Positions 33,636 through 45,063 of a stretch of 64,000 nt of DNA are shown here, in pieces. The notes under the pieces were generated by a model, which worked only from the letters and a program-made list of their open reading frames with translations, was not told the DNA's origin and made no database searches. Origin of the DNA: Sarcina sp. DSM 11001 (GTDB lineage Bacteria > Bacillota > Clostridia > Lachnospirales > Lachnospiraceae). The stretch spans positions 62,001-126,000 of the forward strand of contig NZ_FNFZ01000007.1 in the NCBI RefSeq assembly GCF_900101015.1. The letters are read 5' to 3'. Numbering within the stretch: position 1 is the stretch's first letter; each line of letters opens with the position of its first letter. The translations under genes and the position numbers were made by a program.

Positions 33636-34376
33636 ATGAAAAATATTGAAGGAAGAGAAGCGGGAGAAGACAAGCTGAAAGAAAAGGATCCTCTCGCCTG
33701 GGAGGAGATCAGGACAGACCATATCATCCAGGATGAGTGGATCGATTTCCGAAAGACATCCTACCGCTTTCCGGACGGCAGCATCTATGAGCCCTTTTAC
33801 AGCTACAGCCGCAGAGATTATGTAGTGATCGTGGCCTCGGATCCGGAGGGCAGGTATCTGTGTGTCCGCCAGTTCCGGCAGGGCATCCTCCAGGTGACTA
33901 CAGAGTTCCCCGCAGGCTGCATAGAGCAGAAAGACAGCAGAGACAGGACAGAGAAAGACAGCAGAAACAGGGCAGAGGATGAAAAGGGCAGGGACAAAAA
34001 GAATGGGAGCTCCGGGAAGGACACCGGGAACAGCCATCCCTTCGGCGCTTCCTGGAGCGTATCTGAGGAGGATGCTCTGGAGGCGGCTAAGCGCGAGCTC
34101 CGTGAAGAGACCGGTTATGAATCCGATGAATGGGACTACCTGCTCACTGTTCCTTCTAATGCCACCCTGGCGGACAATTACGCTTTCCTGTTTACAGCGA
34201 AAAACTGCCGGCGGGTCTCCGGACAGACCCTGGACGACATGGAGTTTCTGGATGTCAAAAAGTACTCTGCCCGGGAAATTGAAGAACTGATCGCAAAGGG
34301 TGAGTTCCAGCAGGCGGTCCATATCACAGCCTGGCTGCTGGCGCAGAGAAGGGGATCAGGAGCTGTTACTGAATAG
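33636..34376 (+). CDS. Nudix hydrolase (ADP-ribose pyrophosphatase-like) with a polar insertion
   Basis: The 246-residue protein has the ADP-ribose-pyrophosphatase layout: FRKTSYRFPDGSIYEPFYSYSRRDYVVIVA, VRQFRQGILQVTTEFPAGCIE, then a Nudix box ending EEDALEAAKRELREETGY, and later SNATLADNYAFLF. EFPAG and the Nudix box are normally a few residues apart. Here about 40 residues (99-137) rich in K, D, R and S intervene, beginning with two copies of an 8-residue unit (QKDSRDRT/EKDSRNRA). The glycine that opens the Nudix box is displaced by two residues. The Glu residues binding the metal remain, so catalysis is plausible. Start ATG 33636 lies 30 nt after the kinase-like gene, with only a weak AAGGG. 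Confidence 0.85.
   Translation: MKNIEGREAGEDKLKEKDPLAWEEIRTDHIIQDEWIDFRKTSYRFPDGSIYEPFYSYSRRDYVVIVASDPEGRYLCVRQFRQGILQVTTEFPAGCIEQKDSRDRTEKDSRNRAEDEKGRDKKNGSSGKDTGNSHPFGASWSVSEEDALEAAKRELREETGYESDEWDYLLTVPSNATLADNYAFLFTAKNCRRVSGQTLDDMEFLDVKKYSAREIEELIAKGEFQQAVHITAWLLAQRRGSGAVTE
33928..33975 (+). repeat. 24-bp in-frame tandem duplication in the Nudix gene
   Basis: Two 24-bp units starting AGAAAGACAGCAGA follow each other inside the polar insertion before the Nudix box. Confidence 0.8.
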
Positions 34377-34513
34377 CTTCTGACAATCTGCATGACGGTT
34401 CTTATGCTCACTGAGTCGAAAAAATATGCTGTTTTAAAACTCTGGCCTTGTTGAAATAACGACACAGGAAAGCAGATCGCAGAGCTTGCATACATCAGGA
34501 GCGGGAAAAAGTG

Positions 34514-34547
34514 TAAAAAAGCGGGAAAAAAGCCCCGCTTTTTTTAT
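34514..34547 (+). terminator. Rho-independent terminator upstream of carB
   Basis: AAAAAAGCGGG pairs with CCCGCTTTTTT and is followed by further T residues. It separates the Nudix gene from carB. About 20-50 nt on, GTACAT and ATGTAC form a loose inverted repeat of unknown role. Confidence 0.75.
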
Positions 34548-34819
34548 TGACAGGAAGGGGATACAGGTGTACATTCGTGATTGTATACATGTACGCAAAG
34601 TTGTTTTTTTAAAACTCAATAAGCTCATAAAGATTTCATGGATTTTTTCATGCTCTATGGGTATAATGAGGAATGGCAAATTTTTAAGCAATCATGGAGC
34701 AGTGCGAAGATGCCCCGCCAAACGGCCTTTTTTAAAATGTTTTTTAACTCTTTTGCCGGCTTGAGAGGGGACAGTCGCAGGAATTGGCAGACATGGAAGT
34801 CTGCCAGAGAGGAGAGTTC

Positions 34820-38050
<3,231 letters not shown>

Positions 38051-38406
38051 TCCCTTTCCGGTCATCTGCCGGAATCGTTCCTTTCCGGTCATCCGCTGGA
38101 CTGGCTTCTTTCCGGCTGCCCGCTGAGGCGCCTGCAGCCTTCATGGTCACAAGCCAGGCAGCCCGCAGCTTTATTCCTGCATGAGCTTTATTCCTGTATG
38201 TATGCGGGGGGGGGGCTGCCCATTGTCACAAATATAGCTGAAATATAACTGCGATTATATCCGGCAGGAGCCTCTGACAGCTCCTGCCGGTTTTTGCGTC
38301 TGAACCACATAATCTGAACCGCGGATTATACAGCACTGTTTTTCACATTACTTTTACAGGCTGCTTTTATACTGGTTTTATACCCCTTATGATCAGCCGA
38401 CATAGA
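38051..38406 (+). other. Intergenic region after carB with repeats, G tract and terminator
   Basis: Three degenerate copies of CTTTCCGGTCATCYGC occur at 38052-38127. GCTTTATTCCTG occurs twice near 38168-38195. A run of ten G residues lies at 38206-38215. The carB terminator follows at 38261-38295. No gene is seen. Confidence 0.6.
38261..38295 (+). terminator. Rho-independent terminator of carB
   Basis: CCGGCAGGAG pairs with CTCCTGCCGG across a short loop and is followed by TTTTT. Confidence 0.9.
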
Positions 38407-38435
38407 TTGACCGGAGAGGAGTATAAATGTATAAT
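38407..38435 (+). promoter_or_regulatory. Sigma-A promoter of the DUF3798 ABC transporter operon
   Basis: TTGACC at 38407-38412 and a perfect TATAAT at 38430-38435 are 17 bp apart. Transcription would start near 38442, leaving a ~257-nt leader before the first start codon. Confidence 0.85.
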
Positions 38436-38477
38436 GATATGAGTCAGCCTATACGCCATTCCAGACTGTTTTTGCAT

Positions 38478-38576
38478 GGGTTGACTTTTTCACAGCCGGC
38501 TTTCGCCGGCCGTAACTGTAGGAACCGCATCGATGATCATCTGGTCATCTGACTATAGAGAAACACTGGTCAACCG
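38478..38576 (+). promoter_or_regulatory. Structured 5' leader, possible cis-regulatory RNA of unknown class
   Basis: GGTTGAC (38479-38485) pairs with GTCAACC (38569-38575) to close a domain. It contains a hairpin GCCGGC/GCCGGC with loop TTTC (about 38495-38510), a flanking CACAG/CTGTAG pair, and a GATGA/TCATC hairpin (about 38532-38549). Downstream, AACCG/CGGTT followed by TTTTC could be a weak terminator, giving a riboswitch-like layout. I do not recognise any known riboswitch class in it. Confidence 0.45.
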
Positions 38577-38698
38577 GGTGTAAGGATTATTCCTGCGATT
38601 CCTTGTAAACCAATCTCCGAAAGAACCGCCTGCACGGTTTTTCAGGAGGATCTGGAGTGCCTGCCGGACACTTCAGAAAGAAAGGAGGATTCATAGTT

Positions 38699-39976
38699 AT
38701 GAGAAAGAAACTGTTGGGAATTCTTCTCGGAGCGGTCATGGCCGTCTCCCTTGCAGCCTGCGGCGGCAGCTCAGGCGGCGCGAAGATCGAGAGCACAGAT
38801 GCAGCTCCCGCTGCTGATGCGGCATCGACTACAGAGGCTCCTGCGGCAGATGCCGGCGCAGCAGAGGATTTCCACATCGGTATCGTCACCGGTTCCGTCT
38901 CTCAGTCCGAGGATGACAGACGCGGCGCCGAGGCCTTCCAGGCCAAGTACGGCGAGGAGAACGTCACTCTGGCAATCTATCCCGACAACTTCACAGAAGA
39001 GCTTGAGACCACGATCCAGACCATCGTGAACCTTTCCGATGATCCCAAGATGAAAGCCATCATCGTCAACCAGGCGATCCCCGGCACGACTGAGGCATTT
39101 CGTCAGATCAAGGAGAAGAGGCCTGACATCATCTGCATCGCCGGTGAGTCTCACGAGGATCTTCCCGAGATTGGCTCCGCAGCGGACCTGGTCGTCAACA
39201 ACGACTTCGTCGCCCGCGGCTATCTGATGATCAAGACCGCACATGATCTTGGCTGCGATACGTTCGTACACATTTCCTTCCCTCGTCATATGTCCTATGA
39301 GACCATGAGCCGCCGTGTAGCGGTCATGAAAGAGGCCTGCAAGGAATTCGGCATGAAATTTGAGATGGAGACCGCTCCCGACCCGACCACTGATGTCGGT
39401 ACCCCCGGCGCTCAGGCCTATATCCTTGAGCACGTTCCGGAATGGATCGAGAAGTACGGCACCAATTCCGCTTATTTCTGCACCAACGACGCGCACACAG
39501 AGCCTCTGCTCAAGCAGCTGCTCAAATACGGCGGCTACTTCATCGAGGCAGACCTTCCTTCTCCTCTGATGGGCTATCCCGGAGCTCTGGGCATCGACCT
39601 CAGCGCGGAGGCCGGCGATTTCCAGAAGATCCTTGCCAAGGTTGAGGAAGCTGTTGTGGAACAGGGCGGCGAGGGCCGCTTCGGCACATGGGCATATTCC
39701 TACGGTTACACTGTTTCCGCAGGTCTTGCAGAGCATGCAAGAAACGTCATCCTGGGCAACAGCGAGCTCTGTGATATCGATGACATCTCCGACGCTTACG
39801 GCGTATTCTCTCCCGGCGCGGAGTGGAACGGCTCCAACTACACCAACGTAGATACTGGCGTCAAGGCCGACAACACCTTCCTGATCTACCAGGATACCTA
39901 TATCATGGGCAATCCCGGCCACTACATGGAAGCAACAAAGGTAGAAGTTCCTGAGAAGTATTTCACAGTGAAATAA
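38699..39976 (+). CDS. DUF3798 substrate-binding lipoprotein of an ABC transporter
   Basis: The 425-residue protein follows AAAGGAGG and starts MRKKLLGILLGAVMAVSLAA with a lipobox LAAC (lipidated Cys21). A polar Ala/Thr-rich linker leads to the DUF3798 domain: FHIGIVTGSVSQSEDDRRGAE, IQTIVNLSDDPKMKAIIVNQA, DIICIAGESHEDLPEIG, FVHISFPRHMSYETMSRR, AYFCTNDAHTEPLLKQLLKYGG. The fold resembles type-1 periplasmic binding proteins that deliver sugars or nucleosides. The next four genes encode an ATPase, two permeases and a small anchored protein, so this is the solute receptor. The ligand is not predictable from sequence. A 461-nt structured gap separates it from the ATPase, as expected where the receptor is made in excess. 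Confidence 0.88.
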   Translation: MRKKLLGILLGAVMAVSLAACGGSSGGAKIESTDAAPAADAASTTEAPAADAGAAEDFHIGIVTGSVSQSEDDRRGAEAFQAKYGEENVTLAIYPDNFTEELETTIQTIVNLSDDPKMKAIIVNQAIPGTTEAFRQIKEKRPDIICIAGESHEDLPEIGSAADLVVNNDFVARGYLMIKTAHDLGCDTFVHISFPRHMSYETMSRRVAVMKEACKEFGMKFEMETAPDPTTDVGTPGAQAYILEHVPEWIEKYGTNSAYFCTNDAHTEPLLKQLLKYGGYFIEADLPSPLMGYPGALGIDLSAEAGDFQKILAKVEEAVVEQGGEGRFGTWAYSYGYTVSAGLAEHARNVILGNSELCDIDDISDAYGVFSPGAEWNGSNYTNVDTGVKADNTFLIYQDTYIMGNPGHYMEATKVEVPEKYFTVK

Positions 39977-40437
39977 ACTGCGCGTCAGTCGGCATGGTGA
40001 ATCGCGTCTTGACCAAAACCGCAGCAGTTCGATAACAGGAATATGTCAGGAGACGAATATGTTCTTCTGACATACCGACAATGTGCATTTTAAATGTCGG
40101 CGAGGGGGGACAGCGAAAGGGTTCCCCCTCGTCTTGTTGCGACAAATGCGATTTTATCCTTTCAATGCGGAAATACCGAAGTTTTACGTATGCAATTTAA
40201 TGCGGTAAAGCTGGAAAGCAATGAACTTCTGCGCAGCTCATATCCGGGGCGGCTGCCCCGGCGTACAACAGGACTGCCGGACAGCTGTCCACAGGTGATC
40301 TGGACTGCGCAGCAGCTCATTCATTTATTATTTTGAAGTATAAACCTGTGAACTGCGGGCGATATCCGCAGGACACAGCCACGAGACGAATAAAAAGACG
40401 AATAATAATAAAAACTGGAAACAGGAAGGCATGATTT
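39977..40437 (+). other. Intercistronic region with several hairpins inside the transporter operon
   Basis: There is no gene here. ATGTCAG/CTGACAT (40043-40073) forms a hairpin, and CGAGGGGG/CCCCCTCG (40101-40131) forms a strong one. At about 40231-40320 a block begins and ends with CTGCGCAG-AGCTCA-like words and encloses a CCGGGG/CCCCGG hairpin and a GGACAGCTGTCC palindrome. These may protect the receptor mRNA end and lower expression of the membrane genes. Confidence 0.55.
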
Positions 40438-42042
40438 ATGAGTGAACAAAAAGCGCCGCTTCTGCAGATGCGGAATATTAAAAAGGACTTTTTCGGCAAT
40501 CAGGTGCTGACAGATATCAATCTGGAGCTGGAAGCCGGTCAGGTCCTGGGACTGGTCGGTGAAAACGGCGCCGGCAAGTCCACGCTGATGAAGATCCTCT
40601 TTGGCGCGGCAGACATTGCGGAGACGGGCGGTTACGGGGGAGAGATCCTTCTGGACGGCCAGAAAGTCTCTTTTTCTTCCCCTTTTGATGCCATTGAGGC
40701 GGGCATCGGCATGGTACATCAGGAGTTTTCCCTGATCCCTGGCTTTGAGGCGGAAGAGAACATTGTCCTGAACCGTGAACCGAAAAAGGGGAACCTCCTC
40801 TCGGAGATCTTTGGAGACCGTCTGGACACCCTGGACCGGAAGGCCATGGATGAGACGGCTGAGAAAGCGATTGAAAAAATGGGCGTGTCGATCGACCGCC
40901 ATATGGTCATCAGCAGTATGCCCGTAGGTCACAAACAGTTTACGGAGATCGCCAGAGAGCTCTCCAAGGATCAGCTGAGGCTCCTCATTTTGGACGAGCC
41001 GACAGCGGTCCTGACAGAGCGGGAAGCGGAAGCCCTGCTGGATTCCATCCGCGGAATGTCCGCGCGGGGAATCTCCGTCATCTTTATCACCCACCGCCTG
41101 CAGGAGATCCTGTCAGTCTGCGATACTGTAGCTGTCATGCGCGACGGCGTCCTGGTGGAAAAAGTACCTGCCTCACAGACCGATGTCCACCAGATCACCC
41201 ATTGGATGGTGGGAAGAGACATCGAGGGCGCCTCCGGGGAAACCCCGCAGGCAGCGGAGCAGGATCCCGGAGAAAACGCGAAAATTGCTCTCAAAATCGA
41301 GAAGCTGTGGGTGGATATGCCCGGTGAGACTGTCCGGAACGTCTCCCTCGATGTCAGAGAGGGCGAGATCCTGGGGATCGGCGGCCTGGCCGGCCAGGGA
41401 AAGCTCGGCATTCCCAACGGCATCATGGGCCTGTATGAGGCAGGCGGCCGTGTGGAGTTCGAAGGAAAGGAGATTCCTCTGAACAGCCCTCGCAAGTGCC
41501 TGGATTCCTCTTTTGCCTTTGTCTCTGAGGACCGACGCGGCGTCGGCCTCCTCCTGGATGAATCTCTGGAATGGAATGTGGCTTTTCCTGCCATGCAGGT
41601 GCAGAACAAATTCTTGAAAAATTATCTCGGCGGCCTGATCAAGTGGAGAGACGACGATGCGATCCGCGCCGTCACCGAAAAATATATTGATGAGCTCAAG
41701 ATCAAGTGCACGGGATCAAAACAGAATGCGAGAGAGCTCTCCGGCGGCAACCAGCAGAAGGTCTGCCTGGCCAAGGCTTTTGCCCTGGAGCCCAGAGTCC
41801 TTTTTGTCTCTGAACCTACCCGTGGTATTGATGTCGGCGCAAAAGCACTCGTGCTTGACGCACTCAAAAAATTCAACCGGGAAAAAGGGGTCACTGTCGT
41901 CATGATCTCTTCGGAGCTGGAAGAGCTTCGTCAGACCTGCGACCGTATCGCCATCGTTTCCGGAGGCCGGATCTCGGGCATCCTGCCCGCGTCCAGACCG
42001 GTCGTGGAATTTGGTGAGCTGATGCTCAAGAGCGTCGTCTGA
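40438..42042 (+). CDS. ABC transporter ATPase with two nucleotide-binding domains (sugar/nucleoside type)
   Basis: The 534-residue protein has the MglA/RbsA-like double-NBD form. The first domain has Walker A LGLVGENGAGKSTLMK, Q-loop IGMVHQEFSLIPGF and Walker B LRLLILDEPTAV; its signature is weak (SMPVGHKQFTEIAREL). The second has a degenerate Walker A (GGLAGQGKLGI), a good signature ELSGGNQQKVCLAKAF and Walker B VLFVSEPTRGID, where the usual Asp is Ser458. Thus the second site lacks two nucleotide-binding features, so one competent ATP site probably drives transport. It couples to the two permeases downstream. The gene end with its stop codon is the first unit of a 26-bp tandem repeat. Confidence 0.92.
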   Translation: MSEQKAPLLQMRNIKKDFFGNQVLTDINLELEAGQVLGLVGENGAGKSTLMKILFGAADIAETGGYGGEILLDGQKVSFSSPFDAIEAGIGMVHQEFSLIPGFEAEENIVLNREPKKGNLLSEIFGDRLDTLDRKAMDETAEKAIEKMGVSIDRHMVISSMPVGHKQFTEIARELSKDQLRLLILDEPTAVLTEREAEALLDSIRGMSARGISVIFITHRLQEILSVCDTVAVMRDGVLVEKVPASQTDVHQITHWMVGRDIEGASGETPQAAEQDPGENAKIALKIEKLWVDMPGETVRNVSLDVREGEILGIGGLAGQGKLGIPNGIMGLYEAGGRVEFEGKEIPLNSPRKCLDSSFAFVSEDRRGVGLLLDESLEWNVAFPAMQVQNKFLKNYLGGLIKWRDDDAIRAVTEKYIDELKIKCTGSKQNARELSGGNQQKVCLAKAFALEPRVLFVSEPTRGIDVGAKALVLDALKKFNREKGVTVVMISSELEELRQTCDRIAIVSGGRISGILPASRPVVEFGELMLKSVV

Positions 42043-42126
42043 CGCAATTACTCAGGAGCGTCGTCTGACGCAATTGCTCAAGAGCGTCGTCTGACGCAAT
42101 TACTCAGGAACGTCGTCTGACCCAAT
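42025..42126 (+). repeat. 26-bp tandem repeat over the ATPase stop codon
   Basis: Units start at 42025, 42051, 42077 and 42103. Each carries GCGTCGTCTGACGCAATT or a near copy, with the TGA of the gene in the first. A second short repeat (ATTCAGAGATTAATTC and variants) fills about 42207-42265, just before the permease start. Confidence 0.9.
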
Positions 42127-42280
42127 GGGCTCCGGCAGACGGGATGCCTGTAAAAACATACCAATAAGACACATTCATAGAATACATTCTGGATATATTC
42201 AGAGATTAATTCATTCAGAGATTAATTCATTCTGAGATTATTGTTCAGGGAATACTATTCAGAGAATACAAGGAATAAAT

Positions 42281-43327
42281 ATGATGAAAGATAAAGTAAC
42301 CGCTTCGCTGAAAAGCTTCGGCGTGCCGCGTCTGATCATTGCGGGCTTTTTGCTGCTGCTCCTGATCATGGCTCCTTTCGTCGGGGCAGACCTGCCGACG
42401 CAGATCTCCAACATCATTAACCGTTTCAGCTGGAACGGCATTCTCGTGCTGGCCATGGTCCCCATGGTGCACTCCGGCTGCGGACTCAATTTCGGCCTGC
42501 CTCTGGGCATCATTTCCGGCCTTCTGGGGGCGACCCTCTCCATCGAGCTGGGCTTTAAGGGGGGCTTATCCTTCCTTGCGGCCATCCTGATCGCGACACC
42601 CTTCGCCCTGATCCTGGGCGCGGGGTACGGCTGGCTCCTCAACAAGATCAAGGGCGGAGAAATGATGATCGCGACTTATGTCGGCTTTTCATCCGTCTCT
42701 TTTATGTGCATGATGTGGCTGCTGCTTCCCTACCACAGTCCCAACATGGTCTGGGGACTCTCCGGCAAAGGGCTCCGTACCACGATCTCCCTGGAGGGTT
42801 ATTACAACCAGGCGCTGGCGGGCATTCTGCAGATCAATATCGGCAGGATCTCTATTCCGACCGGAACCATTCTGTTTTTTGCCCTGCTTGCCTTCGGGAT
42901 CTGGGCATTTCTGCATACAAGGACCGGGACAGCCATGACGGCTGTGGGCTCCAACCCCGTGTTCGCCAAAGCGGCGGGCATCAATGTCGACGGCATCCGT
43001 ATGCTGAGCGTGATCATGTCCACCTGGCTTGCGGCTGTGGGCATCCTGGTCTATGAACAGGGCTTTGGCTTTATCCAGCTCTACATGGCGCCCTTCTATA
43101 TGGCGCTCCCGGCTGTCTCGGCCATCCTGATCGGCGGCGCGTCGGTCAACAAGGCAACGATCATGAACGTCATTGTCGGAACGATCCTCTTCCAGGGTAT
43201 CGTCACCATGACGCCCACGGTCATGAACAACATGGTCCACATGGATATGTCGGAGGTCATCCGCATCATCGCGTCCATGGGCATGATCCTGTTCGCACTG
43301 ACCAGAAAGACGGAGGCATCGAGATGA
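42281..43327 (+). CDS. ABC transporter permease (RbsC/YjfF-like)
   Basis: The 348-residue polytopic protein belongs to the branched-chain/sugar permease superfamily. Hydrophobic segments alternate with short loops. The typical late motif is GSNPVFAKAAGINVDGIRMLSVIMSTWLAAVGILVYEQ, followed by ALPAVSAILIGGASVNKATIMNVIVGTILFQGI. An AAGGAATAAAT sequence precedes the ATG. The ATGA overlap with the next permease gene indicates translational coupling and a heterodimeric channel. Confidence 0.9.
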   Translation: MMKDKVTASLKSFGVPRLIIAGFLLLLLIMAPFVGADLPTQISNIINRFSWNGILVLAMVPMVHSGCGLNFGLPLGIISGLLGATLSIELGFKGGLSFLAAILIATPFALILGAGYGWLLNKIKGGEMMIATYVGFSSVSFMCMMWLLLPYHSPNMVWGLSGKGLRTTISLEGYYNQALAGILQINIGRISIPTGTILFFALLAFGIWAFLHTRTGTAMTAVGSNPVFAKAAGINVDGIRMLSVIMSTWLAAVGILVYEQGFGFIQLYMAPFYMALPAVSAILIGGASVNKATIMNVIVGTILFQGIVTMTPTVMNNMVHMDMSEVIRIIASMGMILFALTRKTEASR

Positions 43328-44472
43328 AGACAGAAAATGAAAAAAAGACCTCCCAGGACATGGTGGGGCTGTTCCAGAAGGTTTCCGTTCCGGTCATGTT
43401 CATCATCATCTGCGCGGTCTGTATCCCGATCTCCGGCCTGTCAGCTCCTATGCTGATCAATGAGATTGTGACCCGCATGGGCCGCAACGCCTTCCTGATC
43501 CTGAGTCTGCTGATCCCGATCATGGCAGGCATGGGCCTGAATTTCGGAATGACGCTGGGCGCCATGGCGGCGGAGATCGGCCTGATCCTCGTTTCCGACT
43601 GGCAGATCGTGGGCATTCCCGGAATGGTCCTTGCAGCCATCCTCTCTGTCCCGATCTCTACCCTGCTGGGAATCTTCTGCGGAAAGATCCTCAATCAGGC
43701 TAAGGGCAGGGAGATGATCACCAGCTATATCATGAGCTTTTTTATCAACGGTATTTACCAGCTGGTCGTCCTGTATTTGATGGGAAGCATAATCCCCATC
43801 AAACACAGCTCTATCAAGCTCCCCAGAGGCTACGGTATCCGCAATACCGTATCTCTTCTGGGCATGCGTCAGAAGCTGGACAACCTGCTTGCCATCAAGA
43901 TCGCCGGGATCAAGATCCCGATGCTGACCTTTATCATCATCGCACTTCTGTGCCTGTTCATTGTCTGGTTCCGCCGGACGAAACTCGGGCAGGACATGCG
44001 CGCCGTCGGTCAGGATATGGAAGTCGCCCGTGACGCCGGCATCAATGTGGAGAGAACGAGGATCATCTCTATCGTCATGTCCACAGTCCTGGCAGGTATC
44101 GGCATGGTGATCTACCTTCAGAACATGGGCAATATCGCAACCTACAGTGCCCACAGCCAGATCGGTATGTTCTGTATCGCTGCCCTGCTGGTCGGCGGAG
44201 CTTCCGTAGACCGCGCTTCCATAGGCAACGTCTTTCTGGGCGTTATTCTCTTCCACACCATGTTCATCGTCGCACCCCGCGCAGGCGCCTATATCACTGG
44301 CGACTCCATGATCGGCGAATATTTCCGCGTGTTTGTCTCCTATGCGGTCATCACGCTCGCCCTGATCATGTATGAGACCAACAAGCGCAGGGCAAAGAGC
44401 GCGGCCGGCAGGGAGCTGGCTGCCGCTCAGGAGATGGACGACGCCGGGAAAGCGGCTGCCGGGGAAAAGTAA
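43324..44472 (+). CDS. ABC transporter permease (second subunit)
   Basis: The 382-residue protein is homologous to the preceding permease. After a polar N-terminus, membrane segments begin at VSVPVMFIIICAVCIPISG. The conserved loop reads QDMEVARDAGINVERTRIISIVMSTVLAGIGMVIYLQN, with AALLVGGASVDRASIGNVFLGVILFHTMF after it. The C-terminal ~35 residues are a charged cytoplasmic tail. It overlaps the first permease by four bases, so both form the membrane channel for the DUF3798 receptor. Confidence 0.9.
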   Translation: MKTENEKKTSQDMVGLFQKVSVPVMFIIICAVCIPISGLSAPMLINEIVTRMGRNAFLILSLLIPIMAGMGLNFGMTLGAMAAEIGLILVSDWQIVGIPGMVLAAILSVPISTLLGIFCGKILNQAKGREMITSYIMSFFINGIYQLVVLYLMGSIIPIKHSSIKLPRGYGIRNTVSLLGMRQKLDNLLAIKIAGIKIPMLTFIIIALLCLFIVWFRRTKLGQDMRAVGQDMEVARDAGINVERTRIISIVMSTVLAGIGMVIYLQNMGNIATYSAHSQIGMFCIAALLVGGASVDRASIGNVFLGVILFHTMFIVAPRAGAYITGDSMIGEYFRVFVSYAVITLALIMYETNKRRAKSAAGRELAAAQEMDDAGKAAAGEK

Positions 44473-44538
44473 TAAGGAACTGAGTTTTACACAGATTCCC
44501 GGGCAGCGATCCTGCAGGAACAGGACTGGAGGTTTAAA

Positions 44539-45063
44539 TTGAAAAACAAACGACAAATCATTTTCCGCGCCGTGGCACTCGCCATCGTGCTTGCGGTTGC
44601 TGCCGCCATGTTTGTCATCGGCCGCGGACATACGATCTATTTTGACAATAAGACCTGCGAATATAATGGCCAGAGTGTTGAGGCGTTTTATAAGGTCAAT
44701 GTAACGGTAGGAGGAGAAAAAGTCGCGAAGCTGAGTGCCCGCGACAGAGGAATGACAGATATCATGGGTCAGAGTGTCACCATGACCCTGGAGATCACGG
44801 ACCAGAAGGGGGGGACCCCTCACGCCCATAAGGTGACCCTGGGCGTCCCCTATAACATGGATGGCATCATCCTCAATCTCCCTGCCCTGATGGCAGGGCT
44901 CCCTGAGGACGCCTATATGTCAGAATTCGTTATCGCTGCTCCAGTGCAGGACGAAGCTGAAGAAGAGGTTAATACAGATGAATTTGACATGGGAGACCAG
45001 ATGGGAAGTCCGATGGAAGATCAGATGGAAGACCAGATGGAAGACCAGATGGGGGACATTTGA
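44539..45063 (+). CDS. Small membrane-anchored protein of the transporter operon (DUF6672-like)
   Basis: The 174-residue protein starts at TTG 44539, 6 nt after GGAGG. One N-terminal membrane segment (IIFRAVALAIVLAVAAAMFVI) is followed by an extracellular domain: GHTIYFDNKTCEYNGQSVEAFYKVNVTVGGEKVAKLSARDRGM and VTLGVPYNMDGIILNLPALMAGLPEDAYMSEF. I recall this family as an uncharacterised companion of DUF3798 transporters. The name is from memory and should be treated as tentative. The tail is acidic and ends in MEDQ repeats (three 12-bp units at about 45012-45047). Its role, perhaps assembly or receptor docking, is unknown. Confidence 0.72.
   Translation: MKNKRQIIFRAVALAIVLAVAAAMFVIGRGHTIYFDNKTCEYNGQSVEAFYKVNVTVGGEKVAKLSARDRGMTDIMGQSVTMTLEITDQKGGTPHAHKVTLGVPYNMDGIILNLPALMAGLPEDAYMSEFVIAAPVQDEAEEEVNTDEFDMGDQMGSPMEDQMEDQMEDQMGDI

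Noticed and set aside
34486-34764. Small frame upstream of carB
   Set aside because: It runs through a terminator hairpin and AT-rich leader sequence, so it is not a credible gene.
38478-38576. A named riboswitch class (for example purine, cobalamin, TPP or cyclic-di-GMP)
   Set aside because: None of the conserved core words of these classes is present, so I report only an unassigned structured leader.
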